A stretch of 64,000 nt of DNA from assembly GCF_018332695.1 (NCBI RefSeq), contig NZ_BOQN01000023.1, forward strand, positions 1-64,000, written 5' to 3'. The notes beneath the pieces were generated by a model that was not told the origin of the DNA, did not search any database, and saw only the letters and a list, made by a program, of their open reading frames with translations. This document shows positions 8,894 to 17,688 of this stretch, piece by piece (the first letter of the stretch is position 1; every line of letters begins with the position of its first letter). The translations under genes and the position numbers were made by a program. Source of the stretch: Paractinoplanes toevensis. Its GTDB lineage: Bacteria > Actinomycetota > Actinomycetes > Mycobacteriales > Micromonosporaceae.

Positions 8894-10993
8894 TCACTGC
8901 GTAGCGGTGTCGGTGGTGAGGTTCAGCCGTGCGCGTTCCAGGGCGATCAGTTCGCGTGCCGGCGCCTGCCAGCTGTCGTCCCCGGTGGGTGCGGGTGTCT
9001 GCCCAGTGAGCAGGGCGCGCAGTGCGGGCACCTGGTCGGCGTAGGCGCCGCCGAGGGTTTCCAGGTCAGCGCAGGCGCGTTCGGTGGCCTCGCGCATCTT
9101 CTTCGACCACTGCCCGGGTTGTCCCCACTTTTCGCGGCGCCGGCCGAGCATGGCTCCTTCGCACAGGTTGTAACCCAGCCACACCACGGGGGTGTGCACG
9201 CCGAGGGCCTCGGCGATCAGGGCGGTCTTGTCGTAGTTCCAGGCCCGGCCCCGGCCCATGCTCGCCCGGAACCCGGCGGCCCGCGGGTTGGTCAGCGTGC
9301 GCCAGACGTCGGGGTGTACCGCGGTGGAGGCGACCAGATCCTTGGCGTCGGTGAAGCCACCGGCGACGAGTGCCTGCGGCAACCGGTCGGTGATCAGGTG
9401 GGCCAGCTCGCGGCGGGTCACGGGAACGGCGGGATCGTCCACCCGGGACCGGCGAGCCCGACCCGTTGCCGGGGGTTGCTGCGCGGTCTCGTCGAGGTCG
9501 GGTAACGGGGCGCCGTCGGCGAGGTACTCGAGCATCTGCGCGGCGAAGTCGCCGAGCACGTGCTCGAAACCGCGGCAGCGGTCGGCCCAGTCGGGAACCG
9601 GGATCCAGCGGCCCCCGCCGCGATGCGCGACGCGGTGGGCCGCTTCGTGCAGCAGCACGCCGAGCAGCCGGTACCGGTCGGCCAGCGCGTTGAGGTGGAC
9701 GGCCACCCCACCGGTCTGGGGGTTGTAGAACCCGTCGGAGCACAAATTGGTCTCGCTGGCCGAGTACACCCGCACCCCGTCCAGGGCGAACGCCCCGATC
9801 CCGCGGCGCACCAGCAGCGTGGCCTCAGCCAGCGCAGTGCGCTGCTCGTCGGTGAGCGCGCTGTTGGGCACCCAGGTGGTTTTGTTGCGAGTCTTTTCGT
9901 AGTGCCGGCGCTGGCTCTGCCGGGCGGCCTCGACCCCGAGCAGGTGCATCAGCGCCCACCGCTGGTGGCTGGACAGTCCGTTGGCGGTCACCTCGGTGAA
10001 GCCCTTGTCCCGCAGGTCGAGGGCTGCTTCCTCATGATTTGGGTCGGTGTAGAACGTCTGGGCCGGTAGGTGCACGCGGGCCCAGGACCGCCACGCGGCC
10101 TGGGGTCGTGGCTGACTGACCTTGTCGAAGAATTGTTCCTGTTCGCGGAGTTTGTGCCCGGCCAGGACGTGGGTGGCGAAACGGTCCACGATGGTGGGGT
10201 CCTGGCTGTCGGCGAGGATGGCGCGGACCGCGTCGCGCAGGGCGCCGGCCTCGATGACGGTCCGGTCGCGGTTCTGCAGTGCTTTGTCGTCCAGCGGCAG
10301 GTCGTAGGAGGCCAGGAAGCCCGGCATGGTGCAGACCAGCACGCCGCCGATCCAGACGCGTCCCGGCTCGCCGGTCAGCACGCACCGGCCCGGGGCGTCG
10401 GGGGCGGTGTAGCCGGGTTCGCTCAGGGCCCGGAACCGGCCGATGGCCTCGTCGGCCGGCTCTGGTGGGCAGACGATGCTGATCACGGTCCCCTGGGTCC
10501 GCGTCGTGCGGAACAGGTGGTAGATCAACACCTCCGCTCCCTGCTCGGAGCGCGAGGGAATTAGTCCGCCGAGCAGCCGTCGATGTTCGACGGTCGGGGT
10601 GAAGCCGTAACCGACGGTGTCACAACGCACCTGCCCGATGTGCGGGCTGCGGGCCAGTACCAGGCATGCGAGTTTCTTGCCCTCGCCGAACTGGCCGATC
10701 TGCGCGTTGGTTTTCGACGAGTAGCCGAGGATGAGTCCTTCCTCGGGGATGCCCGGCCCGGTATCGGTGATGGTGAGGACGCCGTCGGCCCAGACGACCC
10801 GGGCTTGCGGGTCTTCGTCGAGGGCGTTGGCGATGAGTTCACAGATCGCCCGGACCGGGGTCCAGGACTTCACGTAGTCCGGGGAGATCGGATAGGCGAG
10901 CGTGTCGACGGTGGCCGGTAGCGGCGCGAGGGCCGGCATCGCGGCCTCAGGGTGCCGTTGGGGGGAATTGGTAGGGGGGTGGACGGAATCCAC
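8894..10993 (-). CDS. GHKL (HSP90-like) ATPase with C-terminal HExxH metallopeptidase-like region
   Basis: I start it at GTG 10993 (GAGGAG six bases upstream), giving 699 residues; the open frame runs far upstream through hairpin and non-coding sequence, and an ATG 18 codons downstream is a weaker alternative. The N-terminal domain has the GHKL ATP-binding signatures: N box ELIANALDE (52-60), DTGPGI (77-82) and GQFGEGKK (100-107). A zinc-protease motif HEAAH lies at 449-453 in LLGVLLHEAAHRVAH. ATP-gated proteins of this build are known from MutL/HSP90/Morc relatives, but pairing with a metallopeptidase-like region is unusual. It may be a defence or element-maintenance factor; this is inference. 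The same HEAAH motif occurs in the VWA protein at 2969-4681. Confidence 0.78.
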   Translation of the reverse strand: MDSVHPPTNSPQRHPEAAMPALAPLPATVDTLAYPISPDYVKSWTPVRAICELIANALDEDPQARVVWADGVLTITDTGPGIPEEGLILGYSSKTNAQIGQFGEGKKLACLVLARSPHIGQVRCDTVGYGFTPTVEHRRLLGGLIPSRSEQGAEVLIYHLFRTTRTQGTVISIVCPPEPADEAIGRFRALSEPGYTAPDAPGRCVLTGEPGRVWIGGVLVCTMPGFLASYDLPLDDKALQNRDRTVIEAGALRDAVRAILADSQDPTIVDRFATHVLAGHKLREQEQFFDKVSQPRPQAAWRSWARVHLPAQTFYTDPNHEEAALDLRDKGFTEVTANGLSSHQRWALMHLLGVEAARQSQRRHYEKTRNKTTWVPNSALTDEQRTALAEATLLVRRGIGAFALDGVRVYSASETNLCSDGFYNPQTGGVAVHLNALADRYRLLGVLLHEAAHRVAHRGGGRWIPVPDWADRCRGFEHVLGDFAAQMLEYLADGAPLPDLDETAQQPPATGRARRSRVDDPAVPVTRRELAHLITDRLPQALVAGGFTDAKDLVASTAVHPDVWRTLTNPRAAGFRASMGRGRAWNYDKTALIAEALGVHTPVVWLGYNLCEGAMLGRRREKWGQPGQWSKKMREATERACADLETLGGAYADQVPALRALLTGQTPAPTGDDSWQAPARELIALERARLNLTTDTATQ

Positions 10994-11408
10994 GGTGAGC
11001 TCCTCAGGGGAGGTGAATGGCAGAAGGCCGGCCCGGGGGTGTCCGGGCCGGCCTTCTGGTGTGCTGTGGTCTTGCCGTGTCGTGCGCCTGTCATTGCTGG
11101 TCAGAGGTCGTCTGGCGGCTCCTTGCGCGTGGGGCGGTGATGCGACGCGCCACTGAGGTGGGCGGCGACATGGGTGTAGCCGGCCGGTGGGCGTCTCGAG
11201 CGAGAAAGCAGGCGAGGCTGCCGGCCTGGCCGGCTGGCGTGTCGCGTGATGCGGTCGGTGGGGTGGGCCGGCTCGCGGGCCAAGGACGCCGGGCTCGACC
11301 GCCTCTGGCGCGCAGCGCGAATGCGCTACGCCCAGCCGTGCCTCGATCACTTGCGACGGCATCTGGCCAGGGCGGTGCTTGGCGTGACGATCGGGCTGTG
11401 CCGGTGGT
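10994..11408. other. Intergenic leader of the GHKL gene
   Basis: About 415 bases. Apart from the stem-loop at 11021-11058 and the ribosome site of the GHKL gene I see no gene or clear promoter here. Confidence 0.5.
11021..11058 (-). promoter_or_regulatory. Perfect 16-bp leader stem-loop upstream of the GHKL gene
   Basis: Arms 11021-11036 and 11043-11058 are perfect complements around a six-base loop. It lies 27 nt before the GTG start and 350 bases from the end of the upstream gene, so its position suits a leader element better than a terminator. Confidence 0.65.
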
Positions 11409-13712
11409 TCAGTCACGCCAGGTGGGACTGATGGCATCCAGGGCAGCTTCGGCGGCCTCGGCGAGGGTGCCCGCACGCAGTTTGGTGCGTTGCCGGACGA
11501 GCCAGGCCCCGATCGGGTAGCCGTCGGGGCTGGTCGTGGCCTTGGCCATGTGCAGGGTCTGATGCAGGCGGTGGTATTCGCGGGCGTGGGTCAGACCGTC
11601 GGCGAAGCTCTCGGCGAAGCTGCGGCTCCATTTCATTCCCAGCAGGTTGAGGGCGTTGATCCGATCGGCGGCGACGGTGCCTCGCTGGTGGAGCATGCGT
11701 TGCGCGACGATGAACTGACCGAGCCGGTAGCCGTCGGCATCGACATAGTGGGCCGGGACCCTCAGGTGGCCTGTCCGTGCGTGGTAGGCGATGGCGTGGC
11801 TGATGCCGCGCTCCCACATCGCCTGGTAGGGATCCCATTCGATGCCCAGCCGTTGCAGAGCGGCGGCGCGATCGGCATCCAGTTGGCCGGCGTTGAACTT
11901 CTTGCGCTGCAGGCGGATCCATTGGCCAAGCCGGTAGCCGCTGTCCGTGACGTAGTCGGGAGGAACCCGAAGATGGCCTTCCCGGGCCCGGTATTGCGCG
12001 GCGTGCAGCAGGCCGGTCTCCCAGCGGGCACCGCGGGGGTCCCAGAGCATGCCGAGGGTGTCCAATGCGCGGATCCGTGCGGCAGGGAGCTGGCCGCGGC
12101 GGCGTGCTTTGCGTTGGTGGTGGATCCAGGAGCCGAGCCGGTAGCCCGTGCTGGTGACGTGATCGACGTGGACGAACAGGTGCCCGTGCTCGGCGTGGTA
12201 TTGGGCGGCGGCGCCGTAGCCCTCCCACCACGGTGAGGTTGTCGCGGTGACCAGTCGCACGGTCAGGTGGCGCAGGTAGTTGTCGATGTCGTAGCCGTCG
12301 GGAAGCCGGACCACGATCTTGTCGGGGAGGGCGGTGGCGGATGTGGTGGCCATGCCGCGGCGTTGCAGGTCGAGGGCTGCGGCGAGCGCGTCGTCGTGGG
12401 CGCGTAACGCGCGGACGACCTGCCAGACGGTGGCGTAGCCGTCGGCGTCGGCCTGTGCCGACAACTCTGCGTCGTCGTCGACCAGGACCGGGATGAGGAT
12501 GGTGGCCACACCTGTGCCGTCGCGGTTGCGGCGTAGGGCACGTCCGACACCTTGGATGACCTCGGTGACCGAGGACTTGGGGTGGCTGAACGCCACCGAG
12601 TCGATGGCGGGCACGTCGATTCCTTCGCCGAGGCAGCGCACGTTGGACAGCACGGTCCAGCCGTCGTCGGGCGGATGCGCGAGGTCGGTGAGAAACTCCC
12701 GCCGCTGGGCGGCGTTGTGTCGCCCGTCGACGTGGTGGCAGGTCAACTTGGGCATCGGCTGCTGCGGGTCGTGCAGGGCCGCGGCGATCGGCGCCAACGC
12801 GGCGACCAGAGCGCGCGACGCCGCGATGCGGGGGGCGTAGACGATGGTCCTGCGCAGGTCGAACTCCGCGGCGGCGCGACTCAACGCCGCCGCGACCATC
12901 GCCGTTCGCAGCGGCCCGTCACCACCGGTACGCAGGCCCGGTGGCGCGGTCAGGTCGCGCAGCAGGGGCAGGATCTCGGCGCGGCTGACCCCGACGACGG
13001 CGATGCGGTAGTCGTCGAGCCAGCCGTCGGCGATGGCCTGAGCGAACGTGTACCGGTAAAGGACCGGGCCGAACACCTCAGGGTCGTCCATCGACAGCGC
13101 GTTGTCGTCGTCGGTGTCATCGACGCGTGGGGTTGCCGTCAGGTACAGCCGCCGCCGGGCTGGGAAGGTGTGATCGGTGTGCAGCCCGGCGAGCTGTTTG
13201 CCGTCGTGGCCGGCGCTGTGGTGCGCCTCGTCGACGACCAGGATGTCGGCGGTCTCGCCTGCCTGCAGCAGCGCCTGGCCGAGTAGCTGGGCCGAGCGGT
13301 GGGTGGTGACGATCAGCCGGACACCGGCGGCGGCAGTGCGTAACCAGGCGGTGATGGTGTCGACGTCGGTGGCGACGGTCGTGGGTAGATCTTGGGGGTG
13401 AACGGCGGTGTCGGCCACGGCGTCGTCGCCGCAGACGGCCAGGGTGGCTGTGGCGGTGGGGCTGAGCACGGCGAGGGCTTGCCCGACCAGAGCCACGGTC
13501 GGGCAGGCCACTACGACGATCCTGCCGGTCGGGCACAGCCGGGTGGCGATATGCGCGGCGGTGATGGTCTTGCCGGTGCCGCATGCGGCGTGGATCTGTC
13601 CGCGGCCGCTGTCGCGGAGGTGGTTGACGGCGGCGTCGACGGCGGGGCATTGCCAGCCGACAGTGTCCGGCAGAGCGTTGGCGCCGACCCGTAGCGGACC
13701 GGGTCCGGTCAT
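11409..13712 (-). CDS. DEAH-box superfamily 2 helicase with four helicase-associated repeats
   Basis: From ATG 13712 the protein has 767 residues. The N-terminal half is an SF2 motor with Walker A ACGTGKT (43-49), DEAH (161-164), an SAT-like TATPR motif and a C-terminal RecA lobe ending in QGVGRALRR. Four tandem helicase-associated domains follow (about 484-553, 553-622, 622-694, 694-760), each with the pattern W..G...A..Y....GHL.VP..Y....GY.LG.W...QR..., ending in LGM.W. Such HA repeats bind DNA. Helicases of this type occur on actinobacterial plasmids and phages; roles in DNA transfer, replication or restriction are possible. The start overlaps the stop of a 36-codon ORF as ATGA and has no ribosome site of its own. 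Confidence 0.88.
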   Translation of the reverse strand: MTGPGPLRVGANALPDTVGWQCPAVDAAVNHLRDSGRGQIHAACGTGKTITAAHIATRLCPTGRIVVVACPTVALVGQALAVLSPTATATLAVCGDDAVADTAVHPQDLPTTVATDVDTITAWLRTAAAGVRLIVTTHRSAQLLGQALLQAGETADILVVDEAHHSAGHDGKQLAGLHTDHTFPARRRLYLTATPRVDDTDDDNALSMDDPEVFGPVLYRYTFAQAIADGWLDDYRIAVVGVSRAEILPLLRDLTAPPGLRTGGDGPLRTAMVAAALSRAAAEFDLRRTIVYAPRIAASRALVAALAPIAAALHDPQQPMPKLTCHHVDGRHNAAQRREFLTDLAHPPDDGWTVLSNVRCLGEGIDVPAIDSVAFSHPKSSVTEVIQGVGRALRRNRDGTGVATILIPVLVDDDAELSAQADADGYATVWQVVRALRAHDDALAAALDLQRRGMATTSATALPDKIVVRLPDGYDIDNYLRHLTVRLVTATTSPWWEGYGAAAQYHAEHGHLFVHVDHVTSTGYRLGSWIHHQRKARRRGQLPAARIRALDTLGMLWDPRGARWETGLLHAAQYRAREGHLRVPPDYVTDSGYRLGQWIRLQRKKFNAGQLDADRAAALQRLGIEWDPYQAMWERGISHAIAYHARTGHLRVPAHYVDADGYRLGQFIVAQRMLHQRGTVAADRINALNLLGMKWSRSFAESFADGLTHAREYHRLHQTLHMAKATTSPDGYPIGAWLVRQRTKLRAGTLAEAAEAALDAISPTWRD

Positions 13713-13819
13713 CGGCGGCGTCCGATGGTGCCGGTGGCCGTAGCCGTTAGCTGCTGATGCGCCCTGCTTTTCGCGGCTGTGCGAGCGCGAGGAGGACAGG
13801 CGAGGTGTGGTCGTGACAT
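13709..13819 (-). CDS. 36-codon leader ORF coupled to the helicase gene
   Basis: ATG 13819 is preceded by GAAAGGA and reads 36 codons, Arg/Ala-rich and ending GRRR, to a TGA that overlaps the helicase ATG as ATGA. The peptide resembles none I know. A hairpin (13853-13871) ends 33 nt upstream. The layout is the same as in front of moxR. Confidence 0.45.
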   Translation of the reverse strand: MSRPHLACPPRARTAAKSRAHQQLTATATGTIGRRR

Positions 13820-13852
13820 GGGCAGTGGTCCTTTCGTCGGCAGGTCGGCGAG

Positions 13853-13871
13853 ACCGAGCCGGCCGCCCGGT
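13853..13871 (-). promoter_or_regulatory. Short leader stem-loop, 7 bp
   Basis: Arms ACCGAGC (13853-13859) and GCCCGGT (13865-13871). On minus-strand RNA all seven positions pair, one as G-U; on the plus strand that position is an A-C mismatch. It ends 33 nt before the leader ORF start. Confidence 0.4.
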
Positions 13872-13945
13872 CTGCTCACCGCGGGTAGCCGCCGACCGGG
13901 GTGGTCGCCGGTAGGCGTCGATCGACGCGTGGTGTGCGGGGAAGA

Positions 13946-14382
13946 TCAAGTGCTCAGGTGGTGGTCCACCCAGTCGGTGATGACGGCGTTGGTGTCGACC
14001 CCGCCCGGTGTGGCCCGCTGGTCCTCGCGGGTGTCGAACGCGATGTCGATGGCGGTGCCGGTGTCGGTGGCGCGCACGGCGTTGTCGATGAGCTCGGCGG
14101 CGGCGTCGAAGGCGTCTTCGGCGGTCTCGGCGGTGACTTCGCAGACCATCGGCAGGCTGAGGTGAACCCGCCAGCGGCGCGGCAGCGGCGGCTCCCGAAG
14201 GCTTCGAGCATGCTGTTGGCCACCTCGATGTCGAGGCGCCCGTCGTTGACGGCGGCGGCGAACTGTTCACCGATGCGGTATTGCAGGCGCCGCACGACGG
14301 TGAGCAGCCGCTGCAGTCGCTCGGCGTCGCGGGATTCGGATCCGGCGGCAGGCTGGGTGGGCGCGGGGCCGGTGTCGCTCAT
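13946..14382 (-). pseudogene. Unknown element protein, interrupted by a -1 frameshift
   Basis: The gene starts at ATG 14382 (ATGA overlap with the gene upstream) and reads about 60 residues (helical, ending EVANSMLEAFG). Between about 14215 and 14160 the coding pattern moves to the -1 frame, which continues as LPRRWRVHLSLPM and then a domain with alternating acidic helices to the stop at 13946. The second part has no ribosome site of its own, so one gene with a lost base is likelier than two genes. Restored, it would be about 145 residues. The RWRV.L..P..CEV..E..EDA pattern looks like a conserved small domain of these elements; function unknown. Confidence 0.5.
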
Positions 14383-14950
14383 GCCGGCACGCCGGGGCAG
14401 GTGAGGCGGGTGACCGCAGCGGCAAGTGCCGACAGCCCGGCGGTTGCGATGACTCGTGCGGGTCAGGCCGATCGTTGAGGTGGGCGACGGGACACGTCTC
14501 GCCCGGTGCCAGGCTCAGCTGGTAGGAGCGGCCGTCGACATCAACACCGTCGATGCGTACTACCTGCTGCGGGAGGCCGGTGGACACGTCGATGTCGGTG
14601 TAGCGGGCCGCCCACGTCAGGGCCCGGTCACCGACCGAGGCCCGGTCGCCTGCGGCTCGCAGCGTGTGGACGGCCTGCAGGATCGGGTGACTGGCGCCGT
14701 GGCGGCTGAGCGCCTCGGCGGTGTCGCGCAGCAGCAGCGCCAACGGATGGCGCGAGGCCGTGCCGTGCGGCAGCGGGATCTGCAGCGTGCGCCGCAGCCG
14801 CAGGCCGGCGGTGGCGCGGTGCTCGTCGAGCACCACCAGCAGCACGGGGGCCTGGGTCAGACGGTGGACGACGAGGGTGCGGCTCGCGGCTGGGACGACG
14901 GCGGCCACGAGGTATTCGGTGATGGCGTGGACAGTGTCGAAGAACAACAC
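14379..14950 (-). pseudogene. Unknown element protein, frameshifted near its 3' end
   Basis: GTG 14950 (GGAG nine bases upstream) opens a frame of about 155 residues with a helical start (VHAITEYLVAAVVP) and a strand-rich middle. Near 14470 the reading pattern shifts to the -1 frame, which gives a sensible helix (VIATAGLSALAAAVTRL) and a TGA overlapping the next ATG as ATGA. In the original frame the sequence turns into Arg/Pro-rich shadow that would run 115 bases into the next gene. One missing base explains this. The function is unknown. Confidence 0.5.
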
Positions 14951-15003
14951 GGTGGGACGCTCCGATCGCGCAGAAGGGGGTGGAGATAGATGGGTATGCA
15001 GAC

Positions 15004-15040
15004 AGGAAGGCCCCGCAGCCGATGGCTGCGGGGCCTTCCT
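15004..15040 (-). promoter_or_regulatory. Perfect 17-bp leader stem-loop
   Basis: Arms 15004-15020 and 15024-15040 are perfect complements with a three-base loop, the most stable hairpin in the window. It lies 53 nt before the GTG at 14950 and 80 bases beyond the previous open frame. Confidence 0.65.
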
Positions 15041-15181
15041 TAGTTCTTGGGGTGTTGGTTTTCTACGTTGGCCGGTGGCGGGCTCCGGCCCGGCCACGGG
15101 GGTGGGACTTAGCGGTGGTTCAGTGCGGTGCTCGTGGCTGTGGCAACGATGAGCTCCGCGACGTTGGTAGCGGCAAGGTCA

Positions 15182-15523
15182 TCATTGGCGGTGGGTGCGG
15201 TGCTGGCCGTACCAGGCGACGGCTCTGACCGCCGCCCAGCCGGCGCAGCGTGGCGCGAGGCGGGCCGCGATGGCATACACCCTCGATCGATCCGATGTGG
15301 CCGCCAGGGTGCGGGGGAGCTTGGCCAAATCCTCGGCAAGCGTCCATGACGTCAGCAGGTCGCCGTGGCAGAGCACGAACCCCTCGAACTCGACGCGCTC
15401 CTGCACGCGCAAACGTGCCACGAGCAGGTAGTAGGGCTCCTCGAACTCTGGATCGAGCCGAAGGCCGTCCGGTGCGGTCGAGTCGGTGTGTACCTGGGTG
15501 GCTATCTCTGCGGTTCTGGACAC
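15182..15523 (-). CDS. Small unknown protein, 113 aa
   Basis: A GTG at 15523 opens 113 codons; there is no strong ribosome site, so the start is tentative. The core (EEPYYLLVARLRVQERVEFEGFVL) looks like an alternating strand, followed by two helices. The frame stops at 15182 but a neighbouring frame continues plausibly (DDLAATNVAELIVATA) to 15109, so a +1 shift near the end is possible. Function unknown. Confidence 0.4.
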   Translation of the reverse strand: MSRTAEIATQVHTDSTAPDGLRLDPEFEEPYYLLVARLRVQERVEFEGFVLCHGDLLTSWTLAEDLAKLPRTLAATSDRSRVYAIAARLAPRCAGWAAVRAVAWYGQHRTHRQ

Positions 15524-15619
15524 CGTTTGAACGGCGCTCTTGACACCGCTTGATCGTCGGTCGATTTCGTGTCTGCGAGTATTGACACCACGGCGCAGCG
15601 GTCGGGACGCGGTACGCGA

Positions 15620-16117
15620 CTACGCGTCGAAACCTTCGGCGCGTAGAGCAGCACGTAGCTCGGTTACGGCGTCAAGCGCCCGGCTGAGGTTGGCCTCGGC
15701 TTGTGCAATGAGCGTTTTGATCTCGCCGGCCTCGTTCACGGGCAGGAATCGCAGCTTGATCGCGGCCGCGGCCGCGGCCAGTGAATCGGCGATGACGGCG
15801 CCGCGCGGGTCTCCTGGATCTATCGAGTCGATGGTGTGCTGCAGGCGTTCGTGGATAAGCACCGCCCATCCCTGAACGACTGCTTCCTCGCTGCCGGCGG
15901 TCAGCCCATGGAGGGTCGCCCTATAGCCTTTGAGGAAGCTGTCAGATTCTGTGCCGGCCGCGGCGACTTCCGCGAGTGCGAGCAACGCACCGACGCGGTA
16001 GCCCCGGTCTTGAGGTAGGTCATCGACGGTCACATGAGGCGGCTTTCCGCGGAGTGCGTCGAGCGCTGTGCGCAGGCGAGAGTCGTCGATGAGGGTGTCT
16101 CCGAGAGGCAGGGGCAC
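15620..16117 (-). CDS. Small helical protein of unknown function, 165 aa
   Basis: GTG 16117 has AAGGAG nine bases upstream. The 165-residue product is Ala/Leu-rich and predicted all-helical, with an acidic C-terminal helix that could be coiled coil. No family recognised. It stands alone, facing the same way as its neighbours. Confidence 0.55.
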   Translation of the reverse strand: MPLPLGDTLIDDSRLRTALDALRGKPPHVTVDDLPQDRGYRVGALLALAEVAAAGTESDSFLKGYRATLHGLTAGSEEAVVQGWAVLIHERLQHTIDSIDPGDPRGAVIADSLAAAAAAIKLRFLPVNEAGEIKTLIAQAEANLSRALDAVTELRAALRAEGFDA

Positions 16118-16516
16118 GGATGTTTACTCCTTACGCACGTCTGTGGCTGGTCGGTCGTGGTGCAGTTCAACAATCGGCGAACGATACGGTGGCGTTGCCT
16201 CTGAACATAACGAACTCCTTTGTCCGGCTCCCTACGCGGCCCCACCGGCTCCGGCCAATCCGTGACGGCGGACGGGAGTGCGGTCAAAACTCGCGGAGAT
16301 TGATCAACGGCGGAACCGATCAATGGAGCCAAGACTCACGGGCCGCTGGTGTCGCAACTCGCGAGCAAAGCCACCTGGGCCAGGGCGGAGCCGAGCACGA
16401 TGTCTGTCATTTGCCATCGAGGTGTGTCCGTCGTGCCAGCGAACTCTGTCCCGGCGAAGGTTTCTGCCAGCGAAGTTTGTCAGCGATGGTTGCAACGAGG
16501 CATCGTGTGGAGCTCG
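16118..16516. other. Intergenic with left arm of a 77-bp inverted repeat
   Basis: About 400 bases between two minus-strand genes. It contains the first arm of the long inverted repeat (16405-16481). No gene could be supported. Confidence 0.4.
16405..16481 (+). repeat. 77-bp inverted repeat, left arm
   Basis: This arm is the reverse complement of 17019-17095 with two mismatches. Inside it the word GCCAGCGAAnTnTGTC occurs twice, about 30 bases apart. The pair encloses 537 bases holding a small gene and the end of another; it could be a miniature transposon, a recombination target or a duplicated control site. Confidence 0.6.
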
Positions 16517-16855
16517 CTAGTCGTCCTGGTCGAACTCGAAGTCCCTGAGCGTGGCGACGAGGTCGACGCCGTCGGGAGCCCAGGTGTCCAGGTAGCCCTC
16601 GCCTTGGCGCTGGTACGCCATCCACTTCAAGGCCTGCTCGAACTGCTGGACGGCGATGCCGTTGGCGATCGCCTGTTCCGCGATCTCGATGACCCGCGTC
16701 TGTGCGCCGATCATGGACACCTGGTCCATGGCGATGCGCACGATGACCCGGTCATCGGGCCGACCTGTCGCGGCGCGCTCGGAGGCGAGCGTAGTGAGTC
16801 GGATGGAGTCAGCTTCGAGGCGCTCGCGGAGCCAGGTGGTCAGGTCGTCAGTCAT
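16517..16855 (-). CDS. DUF6221-like small protein
   Basis: From ATG 16855 the product is 112 residues, starting MTDDLTTWLRERLEAD and then a helical body ending in acidic FEFDQDD. The N-terminal pattern and size fit the DUF6221 group that is common on actinobacterial phages and mobile elements; function unknown. The ATG overlaps the stop of the upstream gene as ATGA, so the two are coupled. The pair sits between the arms of a 77-bp inverted repeat, the right arm being inside the upstream gene. Confidence 0.55.
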   Translation of the reverse strand: MTDDLTTWLRERLEADSIRLTTLASERAATGRPDDRVIVRIAMDQVSMIGAQTRVIEIAEQAIANGIAVQQFEQALKWMAYQRQGEGYLDTWAPDGVDLVATLRDFEFDQDD

Positions 16856-17544
16856 CCGGCACATGCTGCCAGCTGAGGAAGATCGATGCGACACCATAGC
16901 CCGCCTGTGCGGCAGCGCGAGCCCGTCGCCTCTGCGAACTCGATCTCGAATCCAACACGGCCAGCCACATCTTCGCCGGCCTGGATCTGCGGCTCAGATC
17001 GATCGTCTTGACGCCAAGGACAAACTTCGCTGGCAGAGACCTTCGCCGGGACAGAGTTCGCTGGCACGACGGACACACCTCGATGGCAAAGGACAATGTC
17101 ACCCACGCCCTGACGCTCGGGGTGCAACCCGCGACAGAGTCCGGCGAGGAGGACCAGGTCAGGGCGGGCACGCGACAGGCAGCGTACGGCGTCGTGCACG
17201 GTGTCACCGGGCTCGGCGACCTTCAGGTAGAGCCGCGCCCGGCTGTACGTCGCTAGGTACTCGACACCGTGCCGCTGCCGCCAGAACCGAGGTTTGCGTT
17301 GCCCTGCAGTAGCGGCTCGCATCGCGGTGGCCTCAACGGGGAGTTCCACGACGATCAAGATCCGGTTGGTTCGCCGCCGGCCCACCCACGCCGTCACTTC
17401 CTCGACGAGCCCGGACCTATGGACGGCGAACCGCAGAATGATCAGAATCGCCAGGGCGAAGGTGGAGACGCTGATCAAGGAGTAGAGCAGCGAGCCGGCC
17501 TGGTCGACAGTGATGCTCGTTCCTACGTCGTGGTCGATGGTCAT
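16852..17544 (-). CDS. Single-span membrane protein of unknown function
   Basis: ATG 17544 starts a 230-residue protein with one membrane segment at about residues 19-41 (LLYSLISV..FALAILIIL) and a cytoplasmic part of mixed helices and strands. About 25 residues near position 150 (CHRGVSVVPANSVPAKVS) are encoded by the right arm of the 77-bp inverted repeat, so the original C terminus may have been changed by that insertion; the tail beyond it is Cys-containing and less convincing. It is coupled to the DUF6221-like gene. No function can be assigned. Confidence 0.5.
   Translation of the reverse strand: MTIDHDVGTSITVDQAGSLLYSLISVSTFALAILIILRFAVHRSGLVEEVTAWVGRRRTNRILIVVELPVEATAMRAATAGQRKPRFWRQRHGVEYLATYSRARLYLKVAEPGDTVHDAVRCLSRARPDLVLLAGLCRGLHPERQGVGDIVLCHRGVSVVPANSVPAKVSASEVCPWRQDDRSEPQIQAGEDVAGRVGFEIEFAEATGSRCRTGGLWCRIDLPQLAACAG
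17019..17095 (-). repeat. 77-bp inverted repeat, right arm
   Basis: Reverse complement of 16405-16481 with two mismatches. This arm is inside the C-terminal coding part of the membrane protein gene. Both copies can be read as the same peptide string on opposite strands. Confidence 0.6.
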
Positions 17545-17688
17545 AACCTTTCAGCTCTTGCGTCGACGGTAGCGGCGCTGCACGTCGCCGTACGGCTGCA
17601 CCGCCTCGAAGACATCGATCAAGGAGCATCGGAGGCGGGTGAAGGTAACTGCGACGTCCGCCTCCGGGCTCATCGGCACGGTGGTCGG

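Noticed and set aside
11409..14270. Helicase open frame extended to 14270
   Set aside because: The extra N terminus is His/Arg/Pro-rich shadow of two other genes; the ATG at 13712 fits the helicase start.
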